Part shown: positions 51,818 to 63,914 of the stretch, one piece after another
Layout of the letters: the number at the start of each line of letters is the position of its first letter
Numbering within the stretch: the first letter of the stretch is position 1
Source: Hymenochaete sp. R1
Lineage: Eukaryota; Basidiomycota; Agaricomycetes; Hymenochaetales; Hymenochaetaceae
Direction of reading: 5' to 3'
Assembly (NCBI GenBank): GCA_019400425.1
Contig: JAFREE010000043.1
Coordinates: 103,778 to 167,777 of the forward strand
DNA: 64,000 nt
Program-made: the position numbers and the translations under genes
The notes under the pieces: model-generated
What the model was told of the DNA's origin: nothing
The model's database searches: none
What the model saw: only the letters and a program-made list of their open reading frames with translations

Positions 51818-53534
51818 TCAATCCCAGAAGGCCTTATACTCCCAACCTTTCTTCTGCTCCCCCTCTCTCATCCACCCCAAATGATGCATCGTCAGCCCAG
51901 CCACTCGAAGAAAGACGGTTCCATCCAGAAGGTCAGCGCCCTCGAGCTCGGTACCTGACCAGAATCCAGATACACGATCTCCGTACTCATGCGCATAATG
52001 TGCCAGAGCGCGCTGGATCTTCGGGAAATGCTCGTCTTTATGAAGTATGGCGCTTTGCAAGAGCGGCAACCAGGGGTTGGGATAAAGAGACTCAGGCGTC
52101 AACGTCTCGTTCGCAGGAGACGGTTTCGGTCCCGGCGGCGAGAGCTCGGTAGTTGTATGCTTGTAAAAGCTTGCGATGTTGATTTTCGGACGCCCAATCG
52201 ACACCCATACAGTCAACGCTATAGATAGGTAAGTTCGAAGAAGGAGTGCCTGAGAAGTAGGTTTAAGATGCTCGATGAATCCCGGAAGGAACAGCGAAGA
52301 CGTGACCAAGTGCATGCTAAGTGACATAAGATCCTGATGAAAATCTCAGTCGACCCTCGAGAGTACTTACGAAAAGAAATTCGCATTATATCCCTTTCCT
52401 TCTTGGTGCCCTGCGACACCGTACAGAAGCGTCGCGAGGAAGGCAAGTTCTTCAACCTTCCTCTTCACTTCATCTCCGTTGTTTGTATCGACAACCCACT
52501 TTTCGGAATACTGGCGAATGAGTTGTCCTTTCTTCTGCATCACGGAAATCATATTGAAAGGTGATGTGCGGCCTTCGCCTACAACTTTCGGGCTTAATTC
52601 AGGATCCTTCAGCATCTGTGCAACAATGGAGAAAGTATGCAGCCCGCCAGACTTGGATGCGGTGCTTAAAGTCAGCGCGGACGCCAGGCGAGTAGAGAGC
52701 GAGTCCGGAGAAAAGTATGACCTCGGAACCAAGGGATCCACGTCGGTGGCTTGCGTTACACAGGCCATCGCAAGACCTACAAAATCACGTTTACAGATTA
52801 GTATGGACAAGTAAAAGAAAGTGACCGATTCACTTACCTTCAGCCATCATTCCCGGGGCACCAAATTCTAAGGCATAACCAGCATGGATTAAAGGGTGAA
52901 GCACACCCGAAAGAAAACGATTTAGCATTTGTGGCTGCTTCTCTCCATCCCCGAGGTGGTCAATCCAGTTGACGCTTACGGCAAATACGTATTTCTCCAG
53001 GGTCGCTTCGATACCGATCTCGAGTATCTTATCACTGAAAAACTTCATATATGCGCGGTAGTATCTGAACGAAAAAGTTTGAGAATATCCGTCGGTGGGC
53101 CTTGAAGAAAAGATATCTCTCACCTCTCGTCCTCAAAGTGGGATAACCAGTTTGATTCGGTGACTTCGCCTGGCGAATCGAACGCAGGACGCTGATAAGA
53201 AACATGTGTCTCCGAAGCCGCTTCGAGTACCTTCCCTGGAGCACCAAGAGTGTAAATCGCGTAAAGATGATGGGTCATATGACTGGAAGGAAGCTGAGCA
53301 GATCTCGAGAGAATAACTTTAGACTGCTTACTTATGAAATCCCCTTTCGTTGAAAAAGATATGATACCGATCGTGATTCTCCTTCAGGAGTCGCACAAGA
53401 ACGTCCGTTGACTCCTTGGTAACTCCTGGGAAACGTCCTGGAGCGACATAGGACAAGCTTGAGACCGATGGTGGTGCCGGAAACAAAGCATCGAGCTTCT
53501 CCTGAGAGATTGCCGATTTGGTGTTGGAGGTCAT
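51818..53534 (-). CDS. Questin oxidase family protein (AflY/GedK type)
   Basis: Five exons on the minus strand (53332-53534, 53124-53282, 52838-53064, 52371-52776, 51818-52316) give 497 residues. Family blocks include HMTHHLYAIYTLGA (with the conserved His cluster), ERYYRAYMKFFSDKI, GVLHPLIHAGYALEFG, and toward the C-terminus LHTFSIVAQML, EELAFLATLLYGVAGHQEGKGYNANFF and HLVTSSLFLPGFI. Characterised members catalyse a cofactor-light Baeyer-Villiger-type ring cleavage of anthraquinones (questin, versicolorin). The present substrate is unknown because no polyketide synthase or other tailoring enzyme lies nearby. Soluble; no signal peptide. Confidence 0.85.
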
Positions 53535-54458
53535 AGCGGTAGAGTGTCAATGACGGAATGGTGAACGACGAAGGACAAGGCTCGAAGGTTTTTATAGACG
53601 ACGTCATATCTCTCGAAATGGAGACCAATGGAAATGGAGACTTTACATGACTGTGGTGAAACATGTGCACGCACGAGTTGCCCGAGAGGTATCGCGTTGT
53701 GTTGCAAATCAACATCACATCAGCTTCAGTGCCGGGATAAAAGGTGATGGTGAAAAGAAGCTTTCATCAGTGGTCCCCATACAGGCTATCCGAATTTCAA
53801 CTTGAATGAGGTAGTTCCGACCTTGCATCGGATCCAGTCACGCGCCATGAGCCTAATGTGGCCCCCAAGGAACTGCTTAGTGAGGACGAAAATTAACATC
53901 CGAGTCGTGTGTACAACGCACCAAATCATCAGGATCGTAATTCCATTTTCCCATGGAGAAACCTTGACATAACCAGCTGACCGCTGCTTACATTGACTCG
54001 GACAGTACCTTCACGTTGGAAGGAAGCCGGCGATTGAACGCGGAAGACAAGCTTGAAGCTTCTCGCTCAAAAGCGTGGGAACACGTTACAAGGATTTAAT
54101 ATTATTAATAATCTTATTTTATTAACTTGGTTGCCAAGTGATTTAATGCCTCTCGGCTTCTCGGCTTAATTAGTCAGCTTATGTAAAGCATTCATTCATG
54201 TCCCTTGCAATCTGTGTGTAACTTACATCCGATTATATCGAGGGAAAACCCTTTAAAGAGCGGTGCGTGTGCAATTAGTGTCGTGTCGTGTCGAACAGTC
54301 GGCGGCTGGTCGCTGCTGGACACACACATCAGAACGTGTTGATGAACCTTCACAATCTACGTTCCGGTGTTGTTACACGCTGGCTGGCTGGTGCAACTTG
54401 AGATAAGTAGGCGACCTTACTTCAGAGCTGCCATCATCTTTTCGATTGCCGTTGCGAC
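53535..54458. other. 924-bp divergent intergenic region
   Basis: Shared upstream region of the questin-oxidase-like and GH3 genes, longer than most spacers here. Contains an AT-only palindromic patch around 54100-54135 and a TCGTG microsatellite (three units near 54280-54296). No gene or known site recognised. Confidence 0.45.
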
Positions 54459-56554
54459 ATGTTATCAGAAGAGTTAAGGCGGTCCATTGGTCAGGTTCGT
54501 GCCAATAAACAGTGCGTTGCATACATAAAGCTCACTCTAGATCTACGCAGCATTTCGTCGTCGGGTTTGATGGATTCGAGCCCAATGAATGCATTATGAC
54601 GCTTATCAAAGAGTACTACGTCGGGTCGGTTCTCGTTTCAAATTATACTACGCGAAGTTACATTTACGTCGTCCGTGTAGGAGTGTCATCATTTTCAAGC
54701 GTAATATCAAGAGTGCGCCCCGACTTTCGCATATTCCGATAAGAATTGGCTGAACGTTTTCGGAGGTTTACCCCAGCTTCACAAGCTTATCCAAGAACTG
54801 CAACGGATTGCCAAAGATGCCGGCCATACCCAACCTCTCCTGATAGGCATAGATCAAGAACAAGGATTGATATCTGCTTTCAGCTCCACTTCTCGTGCGG
54901 AAGCAGGTACACAATTGTATGTTGTCTCTAAAAGTTCTATCCAGACTAGTACTATAACAATATCCTTGCCAGCCCAGGATCTATGGCAGTGGCAGCGTCA
55001 GGAAACCCAGATTATGCCAGACTCATTGCTTCTGCTTCGGCGAGGGAAATGAAAATGGCCGGTATCAACTGGGTCAGTCATCGCAAGAGTTGTATTTGCC
55101 AATCTTTCTTATGATAGAAAATACAGGTGTATGCACCGGTTGCCGACGTCAATTCAGACCCATTGAACCCTGTGATAGGCAAGTAATTCGAGAACTTAGC
55201 ATACTTATCAAGGGTGGCATTCTTACCACTGTCTTCAGGAGTGAGGTCTTTCGGTGAAGGTACTCCCATGTAGTTCATGCATCATAAGAAGAGCTGCTCA
55301 AGTTTTTATGAAGATCCTCAAAAAGTCGCGTCCTTTGTACGCGCAGCCGCATCTGGAATCACTTCAGCTGGACTAGCGCCGTGTCTAAAGCACTTTCCCG
55401 GCCATGGCGATACCCATGTTGATTCACACTATGCGCTGCCAATTATCACGAAAGATATGAAAGCATTGGAGGAGACAGAACTTGTGCCATATCGAGGATT
55501 TGATTACCCTACTATCATGGTCGGGCACATGGTCCTTCCTGAAATATCGAAAGAACTGGGCACTGACGAAAAAGAGGGCCTCCCGGCCAGTCTATCCAAG
55601 AGCATCAACACGACACTGCTACGAGAGAGGATGGGATTCGAGGGTGTCATAGTGACGGATTGCTTCGAAATGAACGCTATTTCAAAAGGCTATGACTTAG
55701 GAGAGGCATCCGCACTATTCCTAAGGGCAGGTGGAGATATCGTGATGATCTGTCACCGACTCGACCGACAACAGAAGGCTATCAGCGGGACGTACGAAGA
55801 CATAGAGAAGCAGCGAATGGACCTCGAATTGCTCAGAAAGAGCGACTCCCGCATACAGGTGCTCAAGGCTAAGGTGTGCGGATCGTGGCTTGACGTTTTA
55901 AACAAGCCCCTCGACATGGACGAGTTCATGCGTCTCAAAAGGGACAATTTACAGATCAGCGTTAATATTTATGCATTCGCCGTAGAATGGCTAAACCCGA
56001 CGAAAGTCACAAAAGACTTATGGATCTCTCCTGAATCCGACGTTCTTGTCCTGACTCCGCAAATGCATAGGCTAAATCCAGCCGTTGATGATCCAGAAGA
56101 CCTTCGCCGAACAGGAATTGGCGAGTTACGGAATGCTGCTGGACCATCATATGCAGCATTTGCTATAGCGATAGCAAAACGTGCACCTTACTCTTCGCAT
56201 CTGGCGTACAGCGAAGCCGACGTTAACGAGGAAGGTGATCTAAGTGACATGCTTCAGAAGTCCGTTCTTTCCGTCCAAACCATCGTTTTCACGACTCGGA
56301 ATGCACATCAACCGCCTAATCGCTGGCAGTTTCAGGTCTTGAAGGCAATCCTCGTTGCCTTGAAAAAGGAAAGATCCGAGGAGGAAGAGGCGGTAAAAGT
56401 GTTTGTCGTGGCGAGCTGCAACCCTTACGACTGCAATCTTTTGGCAGAAGATGACTCAACAAGGAATTTACCGTGTCTTGCGACTTATGAATTTACGAAA
56501 CCGGCGTTGGAGGAAGCGGCAAAACGGCTTTATGGAGAAAGTTTTTGTATATGA
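54459..56554 (+). CDS. Glycoside hydrolase family 3, beta-N-acetylglucosaminidase (NagZ-like)
   Basis: Eight exons (54459-54494, 54551-54634, 54700-54712, 54766-54916, 54973-55072, 55127-55178, 55239-55259, 55314-56554) give 565 residues. The GH3 barrel is clear: HFVVGFDGFEP, LLIGIDQEQGLISAF, NWVYAPVADVNSDP, VIGVRSFGEDPQKVASF, the NagZ-type KHFPGHGDTHVDSH (acid/base His-Asp dyad) and the nucleophile motif VTDCFEMNAI. The C-terminal about 200 residues form a second, less conserved domain. Expected activity: release of GlcNAc from chitin or peptidoglycan fragments; no signal peptide is present, so probably intracellular. Exons of 13 and 21 nt and a GC donor (TAG/GCAAGT at 55179) are needed to keep frame. 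Confidence 0.88.
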
Positions 56555-56666
56555 AAGCAAAGCACACGGAGGAGGGAGTGCGTCAGGCTAGGAGATTAGG
56601 AATGGAGGTATGTTAACATAGTTCTTATCTTGCGAACGAATTACTTGTAATGTAGTATTTCGTTCC

Positions 56667-57674
56667 TCATTCTTTCCATGGATATTCAAACTTCGGCTGA
56701 TCTCTCCTTCTCCATAGTTTCTTCCTATTTATAAGGTCATTAGCAGTGGAGCGCTGGAGCTCAAATATAGCTCACTTTTTCTTCGTAGTTGCGTTCTCTG
56801 CAAATACCTCAACACATTGTTTGGCTCTGAATTCTCGAATGAAGCGAGGATCCCTAACAATGAAATTATTTCGAAAAAGCACTGCAGTGAAGCAGACGAA
56901 GAAATTTTACCATAGTTCACTTGCAATTCCGATATCTTTGCAACATCGCATGAGAGCATTGCTTTTGACTCCTTCAGTTGCAGTAGGGATACCTGCCGGA
57001 TCGAAATATTCTTGCTCTCCTCGGGCTATGCCCACGAGCCTATGTAAATAAGAAAACATCAATCAAGTCTCTCAACAGCATCATAATGGCTTGCTTACCT
57101 CCCAAGACAAATAAGAGCATACTCTCTGCTCACGACTTTGGGTCCGACATTCGTTTCACTTCGGGGAGCGAGTCCCCAGCCCCCTGGGCCAAATGCCCTA
57201 TTTAAAATACGCCTGTACTTAATTTCGGGGAGGTAAATCATACCATCTTACAATAAGAGTTAACGTACGTGATTCTTATAATTGTGTGAGCCGCTCACCT
57301 GGAGTTATTTCGATATCCAATGGGTCTAAACGGGCCTGAAGGAGTTCGGCAACTTCCTTTGAAAACGGCTCGACGGAGAGGCCATGGTAGCTCCTAGACC
57401 AGTCTGTTTTCGAGATGTCCGGGCTTTCGTAACTTGTCGACGCATCTTTGAAATCTCTTGCTCCTGCAACCGACTTGGAATGTTCGAGCTCATGTGCTCG
57501 ATTTGCTACTTTTTCATCGACTTTGACTTCCTTAGACGTATCCGGGAGTCGGTTTACAGTCGAAGGATTTCCTGCGCCCGGAATAGCTGGTCGACGCTGA
57601 GAAGTGGATACCGCTCGCCTCTGTATCTGCCATAGGAGAGACTGGGAACGGCGAATAACAATCCTACACGACAT
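56667..57674 (-). CDS. MGM101: Mitochondrial genome maintenance protein Mgm101
   Basis: Five exons on the minus strand (57299-57674, 57099-57246, 56911-57039, 56776-56853, 56667-56724) give 262 residues. A basic, Arg-rich N-terminus ([20 protein letters not shown]) fits a mitochondrial presequence. The core matches Mgm101: [122 protein letters not shown], and the Lys/Arg-rich end [18 protein letters not shown]. Known role: Rad52-like single-strand annealing protein of mitochondrial nucleoids, needed for mtDNA recombination and repair. Starts only 88 bp from the divergent gene on the plus strand. Confidence 0.95.
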
Positions 57675-57762
57675 CGCGGCGAGAGAGAGAAGTAGCGCGA
57701 CGCGAGACGCGTTGTCCGCGTTGCATCCAAGCTCAAACACTCACCGTCATTGTGTCCGCACT
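57675..57762. promoter_or_regulatory. 88-bp bidirectional promoter, MGM101 / GCP5-like gene
   Basis: Only 88 bp separate the two start codons, so transcription of both genes must start within, or inside each other's leaders. No TATA box visible. Confidence 0.65.
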
Positions 57763-60700
57763 ATGTCCAGTCATCCAGAACCAATATCCAGGGCACCATC
57801 TAGTAGCTCTAGGCCATCTTCAGTTGCATCACACCGTACCGCCTCTCGAATCTCGCAACGGCCCATATCGAGGCTCTCTCAGCGATCAAACACAAGGCAC
57901 TCCGTGCGCCTAGCTCCACAATGTCAAGCACTTGTAGCGCGTGTTACTGGACTAACTTCAACAGACAACGGCGAAGAGTATGAAAGTATGTTAGACATCA
58001 TGTCCAGGAAACTAGACAATGTCTCAAAGCAGGCCATGAGTACGGATATGAAGACAGTCTTTGATCAAATGAGAGGGTATGTACCCAATTGTATTCATTG
58101 CAAGCAGACTCACGGCGGTTGTTACTTGCATAGCTTATCAAAGAAGGCCCGAATACAGAGTAAAGATAACCTCGGATTGGCATTGGACCTAGCCTCTGGT
58201 GTTTTGAATGCTGCGACCACAAGGCCGAGGGATTTGGACGACGAAGTTAGCAGCTCAAGACTTGCAGATCACATTCACTTTCTGGTGAGCACCAACATTT
58301 TCTTCAGGAGGGCATTTATCATGACTTACTTGAACAAACGAAAGATTCTGCTATCCACATCCCCTTCTCCTGGCTCTCTCGAGTATGCGACTGAATTCAT
58401 ACAAAAAATACGGAACCCTCAAACCTTTGCTAATGCGTTAACATGGAAAGAGATACTGGGAGACGAGCCATACGAGGGTCAACACTGGGAGGGTGCATAC
58501 GATCTGCCACCTGGAGCTGTATCTGACGCTTTCGGCGACGGAAGCAGTGTTGAATCAAGTCCTTACCTTTCACCTCTTGACGATTCCGATCAAGGTTACA
58601 GCGAACATGACCTATCTGAGGACGGCCAGATTGCGGAGGAATCTGAGCCACTCCGCACGCCTATCCCAACGCATGCAAGAATGGAAGCTCTAGCTATAGT
58701 GAAATCAAAAAACGATTTGACATCTGCACAATTACGAAGAGGAGTTGAGTCTCTCCGAAGAACTCAGTACTGGATTCAGAGGACCAAAAGGGAAACCCGT
58801 CCATTCGATTTAAATATACCTGAGACCCTTTGTAAGGTCGATTTATCCTTCAGACGAAGACAAGGCTAACCCCACCAGATGCGGCGGCTTCTAGTATATC
58901 CAAGAGTTTAGGGTCGAGGCAGAGCTCGCAGGTAGTGAGTAAAGCTTACGATCATGTTCACGGTTGACCTAATGGACCTCAGCAATTGATCGCAGAACAA
59001 AATGCAGCGCGCGAGGTGCTTCTCGCGCTGCAAGGAAACTCAAGCGTTATGTTTGAACACACGACGGACAAAAACGGCTTACCTCAGACAAATGTAAGTC
59101 TCTTTTGTAAGGAAAGTATTTCGAGTTAATAGCTCATTCCGATTTAATTGCTGCAGGTGTCACCAACTGCTCCAAAACTACCTCACCTGACCCCGTCTTC
59201 CCAGTACTCCATTCTTACCAAATTTGCTGAATTATCTACGCATTTACAACGGCTTCGCAAGTTTAAATCTGCGGTTCTGGGACGAAAGGAAACGCCATCA
59301 CGCCTTGGTACTATTTCTAAAACTTTAGAGGCTTTTGCAGACGCCTTGGATTCTCAATTAATAGACATCGAACGCTGGGTGTCCCAACGCGAAACCAACA
59401 TTATCCGCTCGCCAACGCAAGAGGGTCAGAAAGCGGTTATCAGTCTTCTTCGTTTGGAGAAAGACGTCAGGGATGAGTACTCAAACGTTTTCTCTGAGCT
59501 TTTCGGTATTATCGACAAGACATTTCGTCAAAATTGTTGGTTGGTAGAAGAAGATGTGTACTCGACTGTCAAACGGTCGCCGTCGTTTTTTGCTTCCCAA
59601 TTTTTGGATTCCATATTTGAACAGCTACAAAAAAAGAATATGGATAGTAATCGCAAGGCATCCGCTTCTCTTTTTCGCGTTTTCCTCAGGACTGCCGAAC
59701 CTCTATGGCAAATGATCGGTCGGTGGCTTCGGGACGGTATTTTCATACCCATGAATTCGGATCCTTCGTCAACTTCGAAGACATCTCCGTTGCCGTTAGA
59801 GTTCTTTATCGAATATAACGAGCTTGATCTCGTTGATCCTGATTTTTGGACCGATGGATTTAGTCTGCGAACGGAAACCTTAAAAGCAGACGATACTATC
59901 GGAAACATAGGAGTCCCTATATTCCTGCGTCCTCTTTCAGAGGCTATCCTCAGCGCAGGTAAATCAATCGGTTTCCTCAGAATGTTGGGCCACAATGCTG
60001 GTTCTGGCTCCATATCACACCTTCCTGGGAACTCGTGGCCGACATTTAATGAATTCATTTCGCAGCTGTTGGACGTACTTGGCGATGAAACCGAAGGACA
60101 TCGAGAAGATTTGACTAACGAAAAGTTGACATTGTTATTATCGGATCGATTGCTTCCCATATGCACGGAGTCCGGTATGGCTTTGAAGAATGTCTTCTTC
60201 GAAGATTGTGACTTTATTAGACACCTTACCTGGATAGAGGACGTATTTTTGATGAGAAAAGCCGATGTTTTAGCTGACTTCTGTGATCTTCTTTTTGATG
60301 CAGTAAGTTTCTTTCCTCAAAAGTTTGACCCACTATATTAAAGCAATCATCCTTTGCGTAGATCGATTCTAAGAAACACTGGACCGATTTCTATTTCCTA
60401 AACTCTGCGTTTCGTGACGTGGCAGAGTCGTTGAGTGGCAGGTGGCTCAACCCGGGACTTGTCCGCTTATTTTACAAAGCAGACAAAAGACAAGCACTCC
60501 AGCGATCTGTTAATAGCCTGACTGGTGTATGCTTCGAGTACGCTGCACCCTTCCCTTTGACGCTCATATTCGCGCCTCGGATCCTGGAAACCTACAACTC
60601 CATCCTTGTACTGCTTCTACAACTGAAGCGTGCAAAGAGTATGTTGGATAAAATTCTTGTGCGAGGATCAACCGATACCGTAAAGTCTCAAGAGGAATTG

Positions 60701-61588
60701 AAAATTTTCTATGTCATGAGAAATAGGTTGTCGTGGATTGTAAAGTACGATGCCAGATCCTTCATATACGCCTCTATCACAAATTGACCAAAATTACAGT
60801 ACTACGTTAACGTTCATTATGATCAATGCATGTGACATGTTTTCTTTCGCCTCATGAAGACAGACTTAACAGCTCCAACAGGTCCTGCACTGTGAATCAA
60901 AGTCATTCCGTGAGTCACTGGAGAGAGCGAAGTCATTAGACGAAATCATCATCATCTATCAAGCATAGTGAGTACGAAATATTGCTCCTTAGGGATTTCG
61001 GACTAACTTGATTTTAAGCTTGACCTCGCTTACTGTGCTCTGCTGCCTTGATCCAAAGGTATCCTTAAATTTCTGCCATTCTTCCAAGCACCAGCCTTGT
61101 TTACCCCATTCTTTATCCAGTTGAACAATATCAAACGCGCCATTGTTTCGGTCCTCGACATCAGTATCGCCTTCTGTGACGACTTCATAACATTCGCAGG
61201 CGACACGACCCTCAACACGTCTCGCGCCTCCATTTCTCGTTCCCGCCGTCACCGGAGCAAACGCCAGAGGCGCGAAAGTCGAAACATCATTTCATACGCT
61301 CCTATATCAATACCTCAATCGGAAACCTCCGAATCAGAGCTGGAGGAGCCAGAGGCCTTGCAAGTTCCAGTTGCGGGGACAGTCAATAATGTTGACTTTA
61401 GTACATCGATGGCGGAATCATCCGTATATGAGTCATTTATTCAGGAGGACTTCACGGGGAGAATTGAGAAGATGATGAAAGACCTAGACTCACTTGTACG
61501 GTACATCAGGAGGGAAATTGAGAAGCTGGCGGCTAAACATCAGACATTCGGTGTCTATGCTTTCTCTCTGCAAGACTGGGATCTCTGA
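57763..61588 (+). CDS. Gamma-tubulin complex component, GCP5-like (Spc97/Spc98 family)
   Basis: Nine exons (57763-58831, 58879-58931, 58983-59093, 59157-60302, 60362-60744, 60800-60827, 60882-60967, 61019-61058, 61121-61588) give 1,127 residues. The N-terminus is Ser-rich; grip1 features include DHIHFLVSTNIFFRRAF, LTWKEILGDEPYEGQHWEG, EPLWQMIGRWLRDGIF and EFFIEYNELDLVDPDFWTDGFSLR. Grip2 features include LNPGLVRLFYKADKRQAL, RILETYNSILVLLLQLKRA and VLHCESKSFRESLERAKSLDEII. It ends FGVYAFSLQDWDL. Length and N-terminal extension suit GCP5 better than Spc97 or Spc98. Known role: gamma-TuRC assembly at spindle pole bodies. The splice from FIMIN into VLHCES requires a GC donor at 60828. Confidence 0.85.
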
Positions 61589-61730
61589 GGGGGTGCTTAT
61601 TGGACCGGTGATTATTTGTGCATTTATTTACGTTCAGAGAATCAAAGTATGTATATGTACAATACGAATGCATGTGATGAAAGCGATAGCTAAAGGGAAC
61701 TATGAAGGTAAAGGGTATAAAGAAAGCTAT

Positions 61731-63636
61731 TCAAGACATCACACTTCCTGCACCCTTCCTATCTACCCTCCGGCTGATTCCACCTAATAAGATCTTGATC
61801 AACATCTCCGAGTTAAGAACGCCCCCCGAATACGGCGTGAAATCCACCATATCCTGATGATAGGGCCATACGTTGTTAGTCTCTAAGAAATGAAGAGGAC
61901 AGCAAATTAAAATCATACTCGGACCCCGTATTCTTTAGCTATGTCATCATCCAACTCTCTCAGAGCTTCTGCTGCTCGAGGGTCATCTCCGACTTGTACG
62001 AACTGAATACCGACCTAAAACAGGGGTTTAAGGAACAACTCTAGAGCAAGTGAGAAATGAAGGTGACTGGCCTGTGAAATTGGGATGTTGTTCCGGTCAA
62101 GTCTCCTAGCTGCTTGCACGATGACAGCTTCTGGGTCGTCAGCTGCATCCAACTATAAGCACTATTCCCATTCTAAAACGATGCCCTGACTCACTAGGAA
62201 TACCGTCCGTAAGCACGATATAGTTCATCGGGGTGACTCGTTGCAATGCATACAAATCCCCTCGTCGGATCTCACTCTGAGCTGTTTCTAACTCGGACAT
62301 ATACTCGTTCAACATCATTTCGAGCTTTGTAGCTAGGAGTGAAATGCTGTGCGGTTGTATGGTGTCAAATATGCGCCTTACAGAAGTCGAGCTCTGAGGA
62401 AGGAAAAATAGATGAGCTCGATTTGAGACGAGCGCAACGGGTACTTACTCTGAGGTTCCGTGCAGATCTGTTGGAGTTTATGAAGTAGACGTCGATGCCA
62501 TCGGTGTCGTATTGAGCTGCAACGTCAGCGAGTGACCCAAGAGCCTCCCTTGCCTACGGGAGAATGTTATAGTGCTATCTGAGAGAGAGAGAAAGGAGAA
62601 CTCGTACCTCCTCCCATCGCTCTCCGGCCATTGAAGCGGAGTCGTCGACTACGAATATCGTCTTGTACCTCTTCAACAGCTCCAACGGGTTCTCCGCGAA
62701 TCCACTAAATGTCGACGTCGTGATACTCGTCGGACTCGTCACGACCTCCGTCATCTCAGTTTCCGGTTCGGAGTAGTCCGAAGTTGACGGACTCGACAGA
62801 GTTCTGGAATTCTCCGTTGGATGGCTCGCCACTGGACTCGGAGGTGAACGTGGACTATTTCGATCCGATCCTCCGTATCCATAACCGTAACCGTAGTCTC
62901 GACTATCATTAAAGTAGCTCTGGTCTTCAACTTGCAGAGTCTGATATGAGTCTGATGTAGTAGAGCGAAAGTCACTGTGTGATCTTTGGTGACTAGGGCC
63001 CGAGTATCCTTCGAGCCTATCCCCGCCATACCCTGCCCATTCCTTAGTGCTTGGCCTAGGAGACGAAGCACTCGCACTCCTCCGGTGGCCATATCCAGAC
63101 CCTCCAATCTGAGGCTGTGGTACATCCAAGTATCCATCCGTACTGCTACTGGCCGTGATGGCGTTTAAGTGTAAGTTTGAGCGAGAGGCGTCTTCCTGCG
63201 TATACGGAGGCGGCGCGCTCAGGAACTCGGAGGTGCGTTCAGCCCGGCTTGGACCAGCGCTCGCTGCTGCTGACCGTGTTCGGCGGACGTCAACACTTGA
63301 CGAAGAGGCTGGATTTATTTCCGCTCGAGAAGCATGGAAGGTCTGGGACTTGCGCGCATATACTGCATGAGACGAGGAATTCGAAATTGCGACATAACCA
63401 TGATCATGGCCGTTGCTCAGAGAGTGCTGACTGGTATCGCGATTGTGAGTTGGGTGATAGTTGTTCAATTGTAAGTTTGTGCCGGAGTTGTTGTGAGGGT
63501 AAGGCGAAATTGCATACTCCGGGCCTAGCGAACGTTTAGGGCGCGTGTGATGAATGCTTCCGAGTGCTTGAGGCTTGGAGATAAGAGAAGAGTCTCGACG
63601 TAGTTTACACGTTGGCGAAGATGAAGTATTACCCAT
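61731..63636 (-). CDS. von Willebrand factor A domain protein with myristoylation signal
   Basis: Six exons on the minus strand (62608-63636, 62449-62553, 62195-62393, 62072-62142, 61919-62014, 61731-61853) give 540 residues. The chosen ATG yields MGNTSSSP, which fits the MGxxxS/T myristoylation motif; an upstream in-frame start would bury it. The first about 310 residues are Ser/Tyr/Pro-rich and disordered. A vWFA domain follows: KTIFVVDDSASM with the metal-site DxSxS (331-335), GIDVYFINSN, NYIVLTDGIPTDDPEAVIVQAARRLD, VGIQFVQVGDDPRAAEALRELDDDIAKEYGVRDMVD and LIKILLGGISRRVD. Role unknown; such proteins are common in fungi. The intron starting at 62071 needs a GC donor. Confidence 0.87.
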
Positions 63637-63783
63637 CAAACAGTACTCGAAAAACAAAGGGTAAGAGTGGTAGAGGTTGAGTTAAGGAAAGGGAAGTCTG
63701 GTCGATACAGGAGGTCTAGTAAGGGTTACATTTTATGCATCCTCACACTCGAGGACACCGGCAAATCGCGCGGATTAATTTCC

Positions 63784-63825
63784 GTATCCGTCACCGTTTC
63801 CATCACCGTTTCCATCACCGGCTCG
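63784..63825. repeat. CCGTTTCCATCA tandem repeat
   Basis: About three tandem units of a 12-mer (the first less exact), roughly 150 bp upstream of the vWFA start. Confidence 0.75.
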
Positions 63826-63876
63826 GGTAATGAGTAACCGGAAGACCGAGCCGAAATGACATAAGAGCATTAGAAA

Positions 63877-63914
63877 TACTACATTAGTCAGATTGTTACG
63901 TACTACATTAGTCA
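63877..63914. repeat. Direct 14-mer repeat TACTACATTAGTCA
   Basis: Two identical copies 24 bp apart (start to start); the ATTAGTCA end resembles an AP-1/Gcn4-like TKAGTCA half-motif, but no function is established. Confidence 0.7.

Noticed and set aside
51818..56554. Secondary-metabolite gene cluster around the questin-oxidase-like gene
   Set aside because: No polyketide synthase, NRPS, terpene synthase, transporter or pathway regulator is present; neighbours are KEX1, a membrane protein, GH3 and MGM101.
61854..61918. Extra peptide TNNVWPYHQ in the vWFA protein (38-nt intron model)
   Set aside because: A 65-nt intron ending at the ATCAG acceptor gives a normal intron length and the expected GVRDMVDFTPY sequence.
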